Shown: positions 1 to 12,034, numbered from the stretch's first letter. The stretch: DNA of 64,000 bases from G965215145 sp965215145 (GCA_965215145.1 OZ244038.1:3534001-3598000); one strand, 5' to 3'. Made by a program: numbers and translations. The notes: generated by a model not told the origin, from the sequence alone.

Positions 1-114
1 CCGGCTCGCCCGGTGGACATCGTTTGGCTCCAAAGCGGGTGGGCCTTTGTCGGGTTTGGCCCTTTCCTTCTCAGCCCGGCAGGCTTAACCTCCGTGCGTC
101 CGACCGTTACCGCG

Positions 115-671
115 ATGCCCTCGTCCGACGTGACCGTCCTGCTTGCCCGCGCCCGCGACGGCGACGCGGCGGCGCTCGACGCGCTGCTGCCGCTCGTCTA
201 CGACGAGCTCCGGGCGCTCGCCCACCGGCAGCGCCGCCGGCAGGGCGCCGCCGAGACGCTGAACACCACGGCCCTCGTCCACGAGGCCTACGAGCGCCTC
301 CTCGGGTCCGGGGCGGAGTGGGACGACCGAGCCCACTTCTTCCGCTACGCCGCGCGCGCCATGCGGCACATCCTCGTGGACCACGCCCGCGCGCAGGCCG
401 CCCAGAAGCGCGGCGGCGACCGCCTCCGGGTCCCCCTCCAGGAGGGCGCCCTCGCCGCCGAGGTCCGCGCCGACGAGGTGCTCGCGCTCGACGAGGCGCT
501 GGCCCGCCTCGGCCAGACTGACGCTCGCCAGGGCGAGATCGTCGAGCTCCGCTACTTCGTCGGGCTCACCATCGCCGAGACGGCCGACGTACTCGACCTC
601 TCTCCTGCGACGATCAAGCGGGAGTGGACGGTGGCGCGGGCGTGGCTCCAGCGCGAGATGCGGCCGGCCGC

Positions 672-675
<4 letters not shown>
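115..675 (+). CDS. ECF-type RNA polymerase sigma factor
   Basis: Predicted 186-aa sigma factor that redirects RNA polymerase. The N-terminal region 2 (about residues 10-95) includes LVHEAYERLL and the stretch around FRYAARAMRHILVDHAR. The C-terminal region 4 (about 120-180) contains QGEIVELRYFVGLTIAE followed by the helix-turn-helix LDLSPATIKREW. This is the pattern of the ECF family (Sigma70_ECF, TIGR02999-like) usually found beside Ser/Thr kinases. The ATG at 115 is chosen over an open frame running back to the window edge because similarity to the family begins there. Its stop overlaps the kinase start (ATGA), so the two are translationally coupled. The target regulon cannot be seen from sequence. 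Confidence 0.9.
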
Positions 676-3152
<2,477 letters not shown>

Positions 3153-3197
3153 CGCTCCTCACCCGAGGAGGGGGTGCCCGGAGAGCGGGGATGGTCC

Positions 3198-3302
3198 GTG
3201 CGGGCCGAGTCCCTGTTCTGCGAGGCCCTCGCCCTCCGCCGCCACCTCCCCGCCGCGCACCAGGACATCACCGTCGCCCTGGAGGCGACGGGCCAGGCCC
3301 TC
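3198..3302 (+). pseudogene. Eroded TPR fragment downstream of the kinase
   Basis: In one frame this reads AESLFCEALALRR then DITVALEATGQAL, closely resembling the repeat consensus of TPR kinases (AE.LFREALALRR...HPDIA.ALNNLG.AL). No start, kinase domain or further repeats surround it. It looks like the remains of a second kinase/TPR gene or a duplicated tail of the adjacent one. The rest of 3303-3670 has no convincing gene. A 38-codon frame from a TTG at 3472 to a stop at 3588 (LTQHYDEGSEYVQRAQ...) could be part of the same decayed reading frame. Confidence 0.5.
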
Positions 3303-3670
3303 CCAATCCTCCTCCAGCACTACTGCTGCGTCAACCCTACTCTGACGGGCTCTACGCGGCCCGCCCGGCCGCTGACGGCGTTGCCGCCGCTTGCCGTAGC
3401 CGGGGCTGCGACGCGCTCCGGCGCCTTGTCATCGTCCTGGCGTTCTCGCGCATAGCCCCGTCACTTCAGCCTTGACACAGCACTACGACGAGGGCAGCGA
3501 GTACGTCCAGCGGGCGCAGCGCCTGCTCGACCGCATGGAGAATCGGGGCCGGGGCGATGGGGAGAACACAGTCCCGGACGAGGGCTAGCGCGCCACCCGG
3601 ACCACCGCTTCACCCGGATCGCCTCTCGCCACCTCAGGGCGCTCCGCGCCCGCCGCGACGGCCGACTCGA

Positions 3671-4444
3671 TCAGCCCGCGGCCAGCCGCGCCAGCACACG
3701 GTCCGCCTCCTTCACCGAGCGGAGGTAGTACTGCGCCGCGAGCGCCTCCCGCTCCTCGGCCGAGAGGTCGGCGTGGCGGCCCTGGCGGGCGAGCCGGTCC
3801 TGCCGGGCGTGGTAGAGCCCGAGCGCCGCAGCGACGGAGACGTTGTAGCTCTCGACGAACCCGTCGAGCGGGAGCACGCAGATGGCGTCGGCGCGGGTGA
3901 GGAGTTGTTCGGAGACCCCGTCGGCCTCGCTGCCGAAGACGAGCGCCGTCGGGCGGGTGAAGTCGAGCTCCGCGATGGGGACGGCGCCCGGGCCGAGGGA
4001 CGTGGCGACGACGCGGTAGCCGGCGGCGTGGAGGCCGCCGCAGAGGGCGTCGGCGTCGGGCCAGAGGCGGAGGTCGAGCCACTTGTCGGCGCCCTGGCTC
4101 TGGCGCTTGGCTGGGCGCACCCGCTCCGGCGCGAGGGCGTCGGCGGCGGGGTCCTCGTGCAGCCGCTCGGCCCACGTGGCGGCATCGCCCTGGAGGCCGG
4201 CGAGGTGGGCGGCGCCGTAGCCGAGCCCCTCGGCGCTGCGGAGCACGGCGTTCACGTTGCCGAGGTCGTGGACGCCTTCGAGCGCCGGCACCACCGTGTA
4301 GGTCCGGGACGCCACCACCCCCGCGATCCGCACCCGCCGAGCTTCGCTCACGAACGGCGCGAGCAGCCGGACGGCCTCGGCCGCCGGGAGCCGCCGGCCG
4401 CCGGCCGCGACGGAGTCGGGATGGGGGAATCGGGAGGTGGGCAC
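3671..4444 (-). CDS. TrmH/SpoU-family RNA 2'-O-methyltransferase
   Basis: 257-aa SPOUT-class methyltransferase. It carries the family motifs in order: NVNAVLRSAEGLGY (motif 1, about residues 63-76), LVFGSEADGVSEQLL (motif 2, near 168), and LPLDGFVESYNVSVAAAL (motif 3, near 190). These form the knotted SAM-binding fold. The N-terminal extension (VRIAGVVASRTYTVVPALEGVHDLGN) matches the TrmH branch that methylates G18 of tRNA, and the C-terminal YYLRSVKEADRVL is helical as in TrmH. The exact substrate is inferred. It is transcribed alone, divergent from the SDR gene; a heptamer array lies just upstream of its start. Confidence 0.85.
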   Translation of the reverse strand: MPTSRFPHPDSVAAGGRRLPAAEAVRLLAPFVSEARRVRIAGVVASRTYTVVPALEGVHDLGNVNAVLRSAEGLGYGAAHLAGLQGDAATWAERLHEDPAADALAPERVRPAKRQSQGADKWLDLRLWPDADALCGGLHAAGYRVVATSLGPGAVPIAELDFTRPTALVFGSEADGVSEQLLTRADAICVLPLDGFVESYNVSVAAALGLYHARQDRLARQGRHADLSAEEREALAAQYYLRSVKEADRVLARLAAG

Positions 4445-4498
4445 GGCCTGAACAAAGGGGGGCAGATGCCGTTGGAACCGGCCCTCGAAGCTACCCCG

Positions 4499-4555
4499 GT
4501 GAGCCGTGTAGCCGTGAGCCGTGAGCCGTGAGCCGTGAGCCGTGAGCCGTGAGCC
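4499..4555 (+). repeat. Heptamer tandem repeat (GTGAGCC)n
   Basis: Eight consecutive copies of GTGAGCC; the second has one inserted base (GTGTAGCC). The array lies between the divergent TrmH and SDR genes. The unit starts with GT like the heptads in the nuo spacers, but here only one arm is present and I see no complementary arm. Confidence 0.9.
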
Positions 4556-4630
4556 GGGGCTAGCGCATTGCTGTCAGCGCGGTTCCCTCTCCTCATCCCT
4601 CCAACCCTCCCATTCCCCCCCGTCCTCCAC

Positions 4631-5353
4631 ATGGACCTCAACGGAAAGACCGCCGTCGTCACCGGCGCTAGCCGGGGCCTCGGCCGCGCGTTCTCCGAAG
4701 CCCTCGTCGAGCGCGGCGGCCGCGTCTTCGGCCTCGCCCGCTCCGAGGGCGACCTCGGCGCCGTCCGGGGCGACCTCGGCGACGCCTTCGTCCCCGTCCC
4801 CTGCGACGTCACGAAGCCCAACGCCGTCGAGGCCGCGTTCGCCCGCGTCGAGGGCGAGGCCGGGCGCTGCGACGTCCTCATCAACAACGCCGGGCTCGGG
4901 CAGTTCGGGCCGGTCGAGGAGCTGGAGCCGGACAAGTGGGAGGTCCAGCTCGACGTGAACCTCCGCGGCGTCGTGCTCTGCACCCGCGCCGCCGTCCCGG
5001 TGATGAAGCGGCAGGGCGCCTCCGGCGACCTCGGCGGCCACATCGTCAACGTCGCCTCCGTGGCCGGCCTCGTCGGCAACCCGAACCTCACCATCTACAA
5101 CATGACCAAGTTCGGCGTGCGGGGGTTCTCGGAGGCGCTGATGAAGGAGCTCCGCGAGGACCGGATCCGCGTGACGTGCATCTACCCCGGCTCGGTGGAC
5201 ACCCACTTCGCCGACGTGGCGGGGACGAGCGGCGCCGCCGGGGCGATGCGCCCGGAGGACGTGGCCGCCACGGTGATGCACACGCTCGAAGCCCCCCGCA
5301 ACTACCTCGTCTCCGAGGTGATGATGCGCCCCCTCCGCCCGAAGGGGTGGTGA
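4631..5353 (+). CDS. SDR family NAD(P)-dependent oxidoreductase
   Basis: 240-aa classical short-chain dehydrogenase/reductase. The cofactor motif TGASRGLGRAF is at about residues 12-22, NNAG near 83, a catalytic Ser in VNVASVAGL near 143, and the YxxxK catalytic pair in YNMTKFG near 155. The post-catalytic segment VTCIYPGSVDTHF is typical. The ATG at 4631 is preferred to an upstream in-frame ATG because the family N-terminus (MDLNGKTAVVTG) starts there and the preceding leader is a pyrimidine-rich run. The substrate is unknown. It differs from the SDR at 9819-10526 and is followed at 59 nt by a hydrolase gene in the same direction. Confidence 0.9.
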   Translation: MDLNGKTAVVTGASRGLGRAFSEALVERGGRVFGLARSEGDLGAVRGDLGDAFVPVPCDVTKPNAVEAAFARVEGEAGRCDVLINNAGLGQFGPVEELEPDKWEVQLDVNLRGVVLCTRAAVPVMKRQGASGDLGGHIVNVASVAGLVGNPNLTIYNMTKFGVRGFSEALMKELREDRIRVTCIYPGSVDTHFADVAGTSGAAGAMRPEDVAATVMHTLEAPRNYLVSEVMMRPLRPKGW

Positions 5354-5412
5354 CGGAGCCCGCCGCGGCACGGCCGTTGCGCCCCCGCCCGGACTCTCAG
5401 CACGCACCGACG

Positions 5413-6306
5413 ATGCAGCCTCGACCCCCGGCGCCGCCCGCCCTCCGCACCGACCTCCTCGTGCGCGACCCCGAGGTGGTCCACCCGAGCCACCCGCCGA
5501 CGCTCCTGGCGTTCACCGCGCCCAGCCACGGCGCCGACCTCCTCGGCTGCCTCTACGTCGCCGACGGCCCCGGCCCGCACCCGACGGTGCTGCTCCTCCA
5601 CGGCTGCCCCGGCAACGAGCGCCACCTCGACCTCGCCCACGCGCTGCGGCGCACGGGCGTGAACGTCGCGCTCGTCCACTACCGGGGCGCGTGGGGGAGC
5701 CCCGGCCGCTTCACCATCGGGCGGGCCGTCGAGGACACCCGCGCCGCGCTCGCCTTCCTCCGCTCCGACGCCCTCGCCGAGGCGGGGCGGATCGACCCGG
5801 AGCGGGTGATCCCGGTGGGGCACTCGATGGGTGGGTTCTGCGCGCTCATGGCCGCGGCCGACGACCCGGCGGTGCCGGCTGTGGCGGGGCTGGCCGCGTT
5901 CAACTTCGGCGTCCATGCCCGGATGATGCGGCAGGTCCCGGCCGTCCGGCAGCAGACGCTCGACCAGCTCGCGCCGCTGATGCCGCCGCTGGCCGGCGCC
6001 ACCGCCGAGGCCCTCGTCGCCGAGATGGACCAGCATCGCGCGGCGTGGGACATCCGGGACCGCGCCGCCGCGCTGGCCGGGCGCCCCGTCCTCCTCGTCG
6101 CCGCCGAGCGGGACGCGACGGGGCCGCCGCTGCTCCACCACGCCCCCCTCGTCGAGGCGATGGAGGCGGCCGGCGCCCGCGCGCTCACGGCCCGCACGCT
6201 CGACGCCGACCACGTCTTCTCCGCGCGCCGCGTCGCGCTGGCCGATGCCGTAGCCCGATGGATCGGGAGCGCACTCGATGCTCCTCGAACGCTCGGCGCT
6301 CCTTGA
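5413..6306 (+). CDS. Alpha/beta hydrolase (dienelactone hydrolase/peptidase-like)
   Basis: 297-aa serine hydrolase. The oxyanion stretch LLLHGCPGNER is near residue 57, the nucleophile elbow GHSMGG near 136, a likely acid Asp in LVAAERDATGPP near 235, and a catalytic His in DADHVFSARR near 273. No signal peptide is visible, so it is probably cytoplasmic. A long reading frame opens further upstream inside the SDR gene, but the ATG at 5413 begins the recognisable protein. Substrate is not deducible. It lies downstream of the SDR and may share its transcript. Confidence 0.85.
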   Translation: MQPRPPAPPALRTDLLVRDPEVVHPSHPPTLLAFTAPSHGADLLGCLYVADGPGPHPTVLLLHGCPGNERHLDLAHALRRTGVNVALVHYRGAWGSPGRFTIGRAVEDTRAALAFLRSDALAEAGRIDPERVIPVGHSMGGFCALMAAADDPAVPAVAGLAAFNFGVHARMMRQVPAVRQQTLDQLAPLMPPLAGATAEALVAEMDQHRAAWDIRDRAAALAGRPVLLVAAERDATGPPLLHHAPLVEAMEAAGARALTARTLDADHVFSARRVALADAVARWIGSALDAPRTLGAP

Positions 6307-6396
6307 CGAGTCGGGCGGTGCCCCATGCCCCACCCTCGTGGGGGACCACCTAAAGGGCAAAACGCAGCGACCCCGGCGCCCGCGGCGAAACAATGC

Positions 6397-6427
6397 TTGC
6401 GTGGGAACGGGCTGGTCCGTAGCTTGG
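6397..6427 (+). promoter_or_regulatory. Candidate Bacteroidota-type promoter
   Basis: TTG at 6397-6399, a 20-nt spacer, then TAGCTTGG at 6420-6427. This resembles the -33 (TTG) / -7 (TAnnTTTG) arrangement of Bacteroidota promoters. It lies 69 nt upstream of the T9SS cargo gene start at 6496. Confidence 0.5.
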
Positions 6428-6495
6428 GGGTTCAACGAGCCTTCACGCTCGGCGCGCACGCGCGCATCCCTCTCACCACCCTAACCCCCCCATTC

Positions 6496-7656
6496 ATGAG
6501 ACTTCTTCGCTACTGCACCGCCCTCGCCCTTCTCCTCGGGCTCGGGGTGGCCCCCGCCCTCGCACAGTCTGCGACGGCCCCCGTCGACTTCGACATGGAC
6601 GCCGCGACGCTCGGCCCCGCCGATGCCTTCCCGCTCAGCGGGAACGACCGCGGCGGGGAGATGGTCGACACGCTCGTCTACGGCGAGAACGTCACCTTCT
6701 TCACCACCCTCTTCAACAACACCGACGAGATCGGGCGGGAGTACCCCTTCATGCGGTACTCCAACACCGTCCTCCCCGACGCCTTCCTCCGCGAGGTCAA
6801 CTGGTTCATCGTGAACAACGCGGGCGGGGACCCTGTGCCGATCGAGGGCGAGGGGGAGATCGAGGTCGCCGTCTGGCGCGTCCAGGAGGTCGTCTTCGGG
6901 AGCGGCACCATCGCTTACCTCCCGGACTCCACGATGAAGCTCGGCACCATCCAGACCTCCGTGTCCGAGATCAACGACGACTACGTCGCCGACACGCTGG
7001 ATAACCCGGACATCCTCCCGGCCGCCACCTTCGACTTCGCGTCGGATAACGCCGAGGGCGACTCGCTGCCCAAAGTGCCCTACGACACGCAGATCATCGA
7101 CTTCATCTCGACGGACTTCGTCGTCTCGCTGATCATCCGCGAGGAGACGCAGTCGACGGATCCGCGGGCGCAGATCCGCTTCCTCATCGACGCCGGCTGC
7201 GAGGACCCGGAGAACTTCTGCAACTTCGACCCGGAGTACTTCCCGCAGCGGTTCTACACCTACCGGGACTCGGTGGCCGGTCCGGGCGGCGCGGGCTACT
7301 ACCGCTTCCTCGACTACAACAACCTCACGACCGAAGCTATCCTCACCGATACGGACATCACCGATATCTCGAACGAGGGGATCTCGGTGGCGCAGGCGTT
7401 CCGCCTCGAGCCGACGTACCCGAACCCGACGGCCATCGGCGCCTACGTCGACTACAAGATGGACCAGGCGCAGGACGTCGAGATCGCGCTGTTCGACGTG
7501 CTCGGCCGGAAGATCCAGACCCTCGTGGACGGGCCGGTCTCGGCCGGGCGCCACAGCACGTACCTCTCGGCGGCTGACTTCCCAGCCGGGGTGTACTTCG
7601 TCCGAATGGTCTCGGAGGGTCAGACCGCTACCCGCCAGCTCACGATCACGCACTGA
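6496..7656 (+). CDS. Secreted T9SS type A sorting-domain protein
   Basis: 386-aa exported protein. It has an N-terminal signal peptide (hydrophobic LALLLGLGVAPALAQ, cleavage after the AQ region). The roughly 270-residue mature region is acidic and I do not recognise it; it contains one Cys pair in the stretch around GCEDPENFCNF. The last ~85 residues are a Por-type C-terminal sorting domain: YPNPT, then VEIALFDVLGRKIQTL, GRHSTYLSAADFPAGVYFV, and the final TRQLTITH. In this family the tail directs the cargo through the type IX secretion system to the cell surface. The gene has its own promoter-like upstream sequence and a strong terminator, so it is monocistronic. Confidence 0.88.
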   Translation: MRLLRYCTALALLLGLGVAPALAQSATAPVDFDMDAATLGPADAFPLSGNDRGGEMVDTLVYGENVTFFTTLFNNTDEIGREYPFMRYSNTVLPDAFLREVNWFIVNNAGGDPVPIEGEGEIEVAVWRVQEVVFGSGTIAYLPDSTMKLGTIQTSVSEINDDYVADTLDNPDILPAATFDFASDNAEGDSLPKVPYDTQIIDFISTDFVVSLIIREETQSTDPRAQIRFLIDAGCEDPENFCNFDPEYFPQRFYTYRDSVAGPGGAGYYRFLDYNNLTTEAILTDTDITDISNEGISVAQAFRLEPTYPNPTAIGAYVDYKMDQAQDVEIALFDVLGRKIQTLVDGPVSAGRHSTYLSAADFPAGVYFVRMVSEGQTATRQLTITH

Positions 7657-7686
7657 CGCGACCGAAGCTGACGGATAACGTCGGAT

Positions 7687-7723
7687 GGGGCCGGCCGGGC
7701 GGACGCTCGGCCGGCCCCTCTTT
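7687..7723 (+). terminator. Intrinsic terminator
   Basis: Perfect 11-bp GC stem, GGGGCCGGCCG (7687-7697) paired with CGGCCGGCCCC (7708-7718), with a 10-nt loop and followed by TCTTT. It ends the T9SS cargo gene and lies just before the convergent rarA stop. Confidence 0.9.
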
Positions 7724-7742
7724 GTTGCTTTGTTGCGCCCGC

Positions 7743-9110
<1,368 letters not shown>

Positions 9111-9245
9111 CGGGAGTGAGCGGGGAGCGGGGGGCCAGCCAGCAGAACGCCGTAGGGGCACGGCGGTGCCGAGGCGCAGACGGCCCGGGGCTGAGGCTGG
9201 CCGCGTTTCAGGAACCAGCCACGGCCGGGACGGGTGGGGCCTCCT

Positions 9246-9287
9246 GTCCCACTTGCAGCCCCCGTCGTCCCACTTGCAGCCCCCGCC
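9246..9287 (+). repeat. Two tandem 21-bp units before the rhodanese start
   Basis: GTCCCACTTGCAGCCCCC followed by GTC in unit 1 (9246-9266) and GCC in unit 2 (9267-9287). The units are identical except at one base and end directly at the ATG at 9288. A related AGCTGCAAGTCCCGC appears inverted near 61208. Confidence 0.8.
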
Positions 9288-9812
9288 ATGAGCGCCTCTC
9301 GGCTTGCGCCCGCCCTGCTTCTGCTGACGCTCGGTGCGCCGGCCGGCTGCACGCAGGAGCGGGCGTGGAGCCTGGTGCTTCAGAACGTCCGCGCCGACTT
9401 CCCCGAGGTCCGGCAGATCTCGACGGACTCGCTGGCGACGCGGCTCGGGGAGGAGGCCACGCCGCCGTTGCTGCTGGACGTGCGGACGCCGGAGGAGTTC
9501 GCCGTGAGCCACCTCGCAGGCGCGGTTCGGGTGGACCCGGACGGGCAGGAGTTCCCGGACCTGGCCGACCTTCCGCGCGACGCGCCCGTCGTGACGTACT
9601 GCTCGGTGGGGTACCGCTCCTCGCGGACGGCCGAGCGGCTGCGGCGGATGGGGTTCACGAACGTCTCGAACCTCGAGGGGTCCCTCTTCCGGTGGGCCAA
9701 CGAGGGCCGCCCAGTTTACCGCGACGATGAGCGCGTTGAGGCGGTCCACCCCTTCGACGGCCTTTGGGGACGGCTGCTCGACGCCGACCTCCGCGCCACA
9801 GAGCCGGAGTAG
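9288..9812 (+). CDS. Rhodanese-domain lipoprotein
   Basis: 174-aa predicted lipoprotein: N-terminal signal with lipobox ending LGAPAGC near residue 20, then a single rhodanese domain (about 45-150). It contains LLLDVRTPEEFAVSHLAGA and the active-site loop VTYCSVGYRS, with the catalytic Cys present. The likely activity is sulfur transfer or persulfide handling at the cell envelope; the partner is unknown. The ATG at 9288 gives the complete signal peptide and follows directly on a tandem repeat. It converges with the SDR gene at 9819, with only 6 nt between the stops. Confidence 0.85.
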   Translation: MSASRLAPALLLLTLGAPAGCTQERAWSLVLQNVRADFPEVRQISTDSLATRLGEEATPPLLLDVRTPEEFAVSHLAGAVRVDPDGQEFPDLADLPRDAPVVTYCSVGYRSSRTAERLRRMGFTNVSNLEGSLFRWANEGRPVYRDDERVEAVHPFDGLWGRLLDADLRATEPE

Positions 9813-9818
9813 CGCCGC

Positions 9819-10526
9819 TCAGATGTCGCCGAGTTGCGGGCGGAGGACGACCTCCTCGGCGACCGTGCGGCCAGAGAGTCGGTGGAGGTCCACGACGGCG
9901 CGGGCGATGTCCTCTGGCGGCATGAACCGCTCCTCCGGGAGGTCGGTCCCCTCCCAGCTCGGGGTGAGCGTGGCGCCGGGGAGGAGCGTCGTCACTCGGA
10001 GCCCCCGCTCCTTGGTCTCCTCGCGCACGACACGGGCGAGGCCGAGCAGCCCGTGCTTCGCCGCGCAGTAGGCCGCGCCGCCGGGGTAGCCGCGGATCGC
10101 CGCGACGGAGGCCATGAAGAAGAGGTCGCCCCGGCCGCGCTCCAGCATCGCTGGGAGGAAGGCGCGGGTGACGAGGAAGGCGCTCGTGAGGTTGACCTCG
10201 ACCTGCTGCCGGAATGCGGCCGGCTCGGTCTCCAAGAGCCCGCCCGGCCGGAAGAGCCCAGCGTTGTTGACCAGCACGTCCGGTGCGCCGAACCGCTCCA
10301 GCACGGCCTCCGCCATCCGGGCCACGGCCGCGTCGTCGGTCACGTCGCAGGGGAACGCCTCGGCCGAAGTACCGAGGGCGCGGCACCGCTCCGCGACGGC
10401 GGCGAGCTTCCCCTCGGAGCGGGCGACGAGGGCGATCCGCGCGCCCGGCTCCGCCGCGAACGCCGCGCAGATCGCGGCGCCGATGCCCTGGCTCGCCCCC
10501 GTAACGATGACGGTCATGGCCGTCAC
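9819..10526 (-). CDS. SDR, probable sepiapterin reductase (BH4 synthesis)
   Basis: 235-aa SDR (232 if started at the ATG at 10517). It has cofactor motif TGASQGIG, NNAG, catalytic Ser in FFMASVAAIRGY, and YCAAK. Its C-terminus (PPEDIARAVV, then RTVAEEVVLRPQLGDI) and LPGATLTPSW resemble, from memory, sepiapterin reductase of Chlorobaculum tepidum (PEDIA..VV, RTVVEEIILRPTSGDI, PGAVYTPMW). It is the last gene of PTPS-folE-SDR. A GTG start at 10526 overlaps the folE stop (GTGA), showing translational coupling. Proposed reaction: NADPH reduction of 6-pyruvoyl-tetrahydropterin to tetrahydrobiopterin. The family is certain; the substrate is inferred from context and C-terminal similarity. Confidence 0.75.
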   Translation of the reverse strand: MTAMTVIVTGASQGIGAAICAAFAAEPGARIALVARSEGKLAAVAERCRALGTSAEAFPCDVTDDAAVARMAEAVLERFGAPDVLVNNAGLFRPGGLLETEPAAFRQQVEVNLTSAFLVTRAFLPAMLERGRGDLFFMASVAAIRGYPGGAAYCAAKHGLLGLARVVREETKERGLRVTTLLPGATLTPSWEGTDLPEERFMPPEDIARAVVDLHRLSGRTVAEEVVLRPQLGDI

Positions 10527-11182
10527 CGCCCGTTGATGAGCCGCATGAACTCGGCGCGGGTGCGGGGGTTGTCGAGGAACTCGCCGCTCACGGCGCTCGT
10601 CGTCGTGACGGAGTTCTGCTTCTCGGCGCCGCGCATCATCATGCAGAGGTGCTGCGCCTCGATGACGACGGCGACGCCCTGCGGCCGGAGCACGCGCTCG
10701 ACGGCGTCGCGGACCTGGATCGTGAGGCGCTCCTGGACCTGGAGCCGCCGCGCGAACACGTCCACGACCCGCGGGATCTTCGAGAGCCCGACGATGCGGC
10801 CGTCGGGGATGTAGGCGACGTGGGCCTTCCCGAAGAACGGCAGGGCGTGGTGCTCGCAGAGGCTGTACACCTCGATGTCCCGGACGAGGATCATCTCGGA
10901 GTAGTCCTCCTCGAACAGCGCCGAGCGGAGGATGAGCTCGGGGTCGAGGCCGTAGCCGTGGGTGAGGAACTGGAGCGCCTTCGCGACCCGCTCGGGCGTC
11001 TTCAGTAGCCCCTCTCGCTCGGGGTCCTCGCCGATGAGGCGGAGCACCTCGCGCTGGTGCTCGGCGAGCCGCGCAGTCTTTTCCTCGTGGTAGAGGTCGC
11101 GCCGCTCGTAGTGCTCGGGCGAGTAGAGGTCCACGGCGAGGTCGGTGGCGCCGGGGCTGCGGCCGTCGGGGGAGTCGCTCAT
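10523..11182 (-). CDS. folE: GTP cyclohydrolase I
   Basis: 219-aa enzyme converting GTP to 7,8-dihydroneopterin triphosphate. Conserved parts: EGLLKTPERVAKA near residue 57, the zinc-site segment LCEHHALPFFGKAHVAYIP (Cys and His ligands), GLSKIPRVVDVFARRLQVQE, and QHLCMMMRG (third zinc ligand Cys). The ATG at 11182 is used because the upstream frame is unrelated and overlaps the PTPS gene. It starts 1 nt after the PTPS stop and its own stop overlaps the SDR start. It can feed folate as well as biopterin; the operon context favours biopterin. Confidence 0.95.
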   Translation of the reverse strand: MSDSPDGRSPGATDLAVDLYSPEHYERRDLYHEEKTARLAEHQREVLRLIGEDPEREGLLKTPERVAKALQFLTHGYGLDPELILRSALFEEDYSEMILVRDIEVYSLCEHHALPFFGKAHVAYIPDGRIVGLSKIPRVVDVFARRLQVQERLTIQVRDAVERVLRPQGVAVVIEAQHLCMMMRGAEKQNSVTTTSAVSGEFLDNPRTRAEFMRLINGR

Positions 11183-11183
11183 G

Positions 11184-11597
11184 TCATTCGCCGCGGTACT
11201 CGGCCATGTTGTTCTCGGTCTCCCAGAGGCGGAGGCGGTGGAGGCGCCCGCCCGGGAGCGCGCCGGCCAGTTCATCCCAGATGGCGACGACGAGGTTCTC
11301 GGTGGAGGGCATCACGCCGTCGAGGAAGCCCACGTCGAGGTTGAGGTTGCGGTGGTCGAGGTGGTCCACCACGCGCTCGTGCACAATCCGCTTCAGCGCG
11401 CCGAGGTCGATCACGTAGCCGGTCTCGGGGTCGGGCTCACCGACGACGGTGACCTCGAGGCGGTAGTTGTGGCCGTGCCAGTTCGGGCTGTTGCACTTCC
11501 CGAACGTCTCCCGATTCCAGTCGTCCGAGCGCGCCGGGTTGTGGAGCCGGTGCGCGGCGTTGAAGCGGACGACGCGGGTGACGTAGACGGTGGGCAC
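11184..11597 (-). CDS. 6-pyruvoyl-tetrahydropterin synthase (PTPS/QueD family)
   Basis: 137-aa T-fold enzyme. The zinc and catalytic motif is FGKCNSPNWHGHNY, i.e. Cys-X5-HGH as in eukaryotic BH4-type PTPS, rather than the Cys-X3-HGH of QueD (from memory of E. coli QueD and human PTPS). Other matches to human PTPS are DHRNLNLDV, PSTENLVVAIWDEL and WETENN. Predicted reaction: dihydroneopterin triphosphate to 6-pyruvoyl-tetrahydropterin. The start is a GTG at 11597 giving VPTVYVTRVVRFNAAHRL, since no ATG fits. It leads the three-gene operon and is divergent from the HIT gene. A queuosine role is the alternative. Confidence 0.85.
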   Translation of the reverse strand: MPTVYVTRVVRFNAAHRLHNPARSDDWNRETFGKCNSPNWHGHNYRLEVTVVGEPDPETGYVIDLGALKRIVHERVVDHLDHRNLNLDVGFLDGVMPSTENLVVAIWDELAGALPGGRLHRLRLWETENNMAEYRGE

Positions 11598-11687
11598 GGG
11601 GGCGGTGCTCGTCGGAACGGGGATCGGGCAGGCTGAACCCGACCCGCCCGGCGACGTTCCGGCCGGCCCACCCCCTCCCCCGCCGTC

Positions 11688-12026
11688 ATGGAAAAGACCC
11701 TCTTCCAGAAGATTGCAGATCAGGAGGTGCCTGCCGATATCCTCTTCGAGGACGACCGCGCCGTCGCCTTCCGCGACGTCGACCCCCAGGCCCCGACCCA
11801 CGTCCTGATCGTCCCCCGCAAGCCCATCCCCCGCGCCGACCAGATCGAGCTCGCCGACGAGGCCCTCGTCGGGCACCTCTTCACGGTCGCGCGGCGGGTG
11901 GCGGAGCAGGAGGGGCTCTCGGACTACCGGCTCGTGATGAACAACGGGGAGGGTGCGGGGCAGTCCGTGTTCCACCTCCACCTCCACCTCCTCGGCGGGC
12001 GCCCGTTGCAGTGGCCGCCCGGCTGA
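11688..12026 (+). CDS. HIT family (HINT-like) nucleotide-binding protein
   Basis: 112-aa histidine-triad protein. The catalytic motif is SVFHLHLHLLGGR near residue 95 (His-x-His-x-His), and the N-terminal part holds IADQEVPADILFEDD and HVLIVPRKPI as in HinT. The family hydrolyses nucleoside phosphoramidates and acyl-adenylates in the cytoplasm; the physiological substrate is not known here. It is divergent from the pterin operon, and its stop overlaps the N-terminal extension of the following ABC ATPase frame. Confidence 0.92.
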   Translation: MEKTLFQKIADQEVPADILFEDDRAVAFRDVDPQAPTHVLIVPRKPIPRADQIELADEALVGHLFTVARRVAEQEGLSDYRLVMNNGEGAGQSVFHLHLHLLGGRPLQWPPG

Positions 12027-12034
12027 AACCGCCC

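Noticed and set aside
4499..4555. CRISPR-like array
   Set aside because: Units are 7 bp and contiguous, with no spacers or cas genes; it is a simple heptamer repeat.
11184..11597. Annotating the PTPS-family gene as queD
   Set aside because: The Cys-X5-HGH spacing and the folE/SDR neighbours fit BH4-type PTPS better than QueD, so the queuosine name was not assigned.
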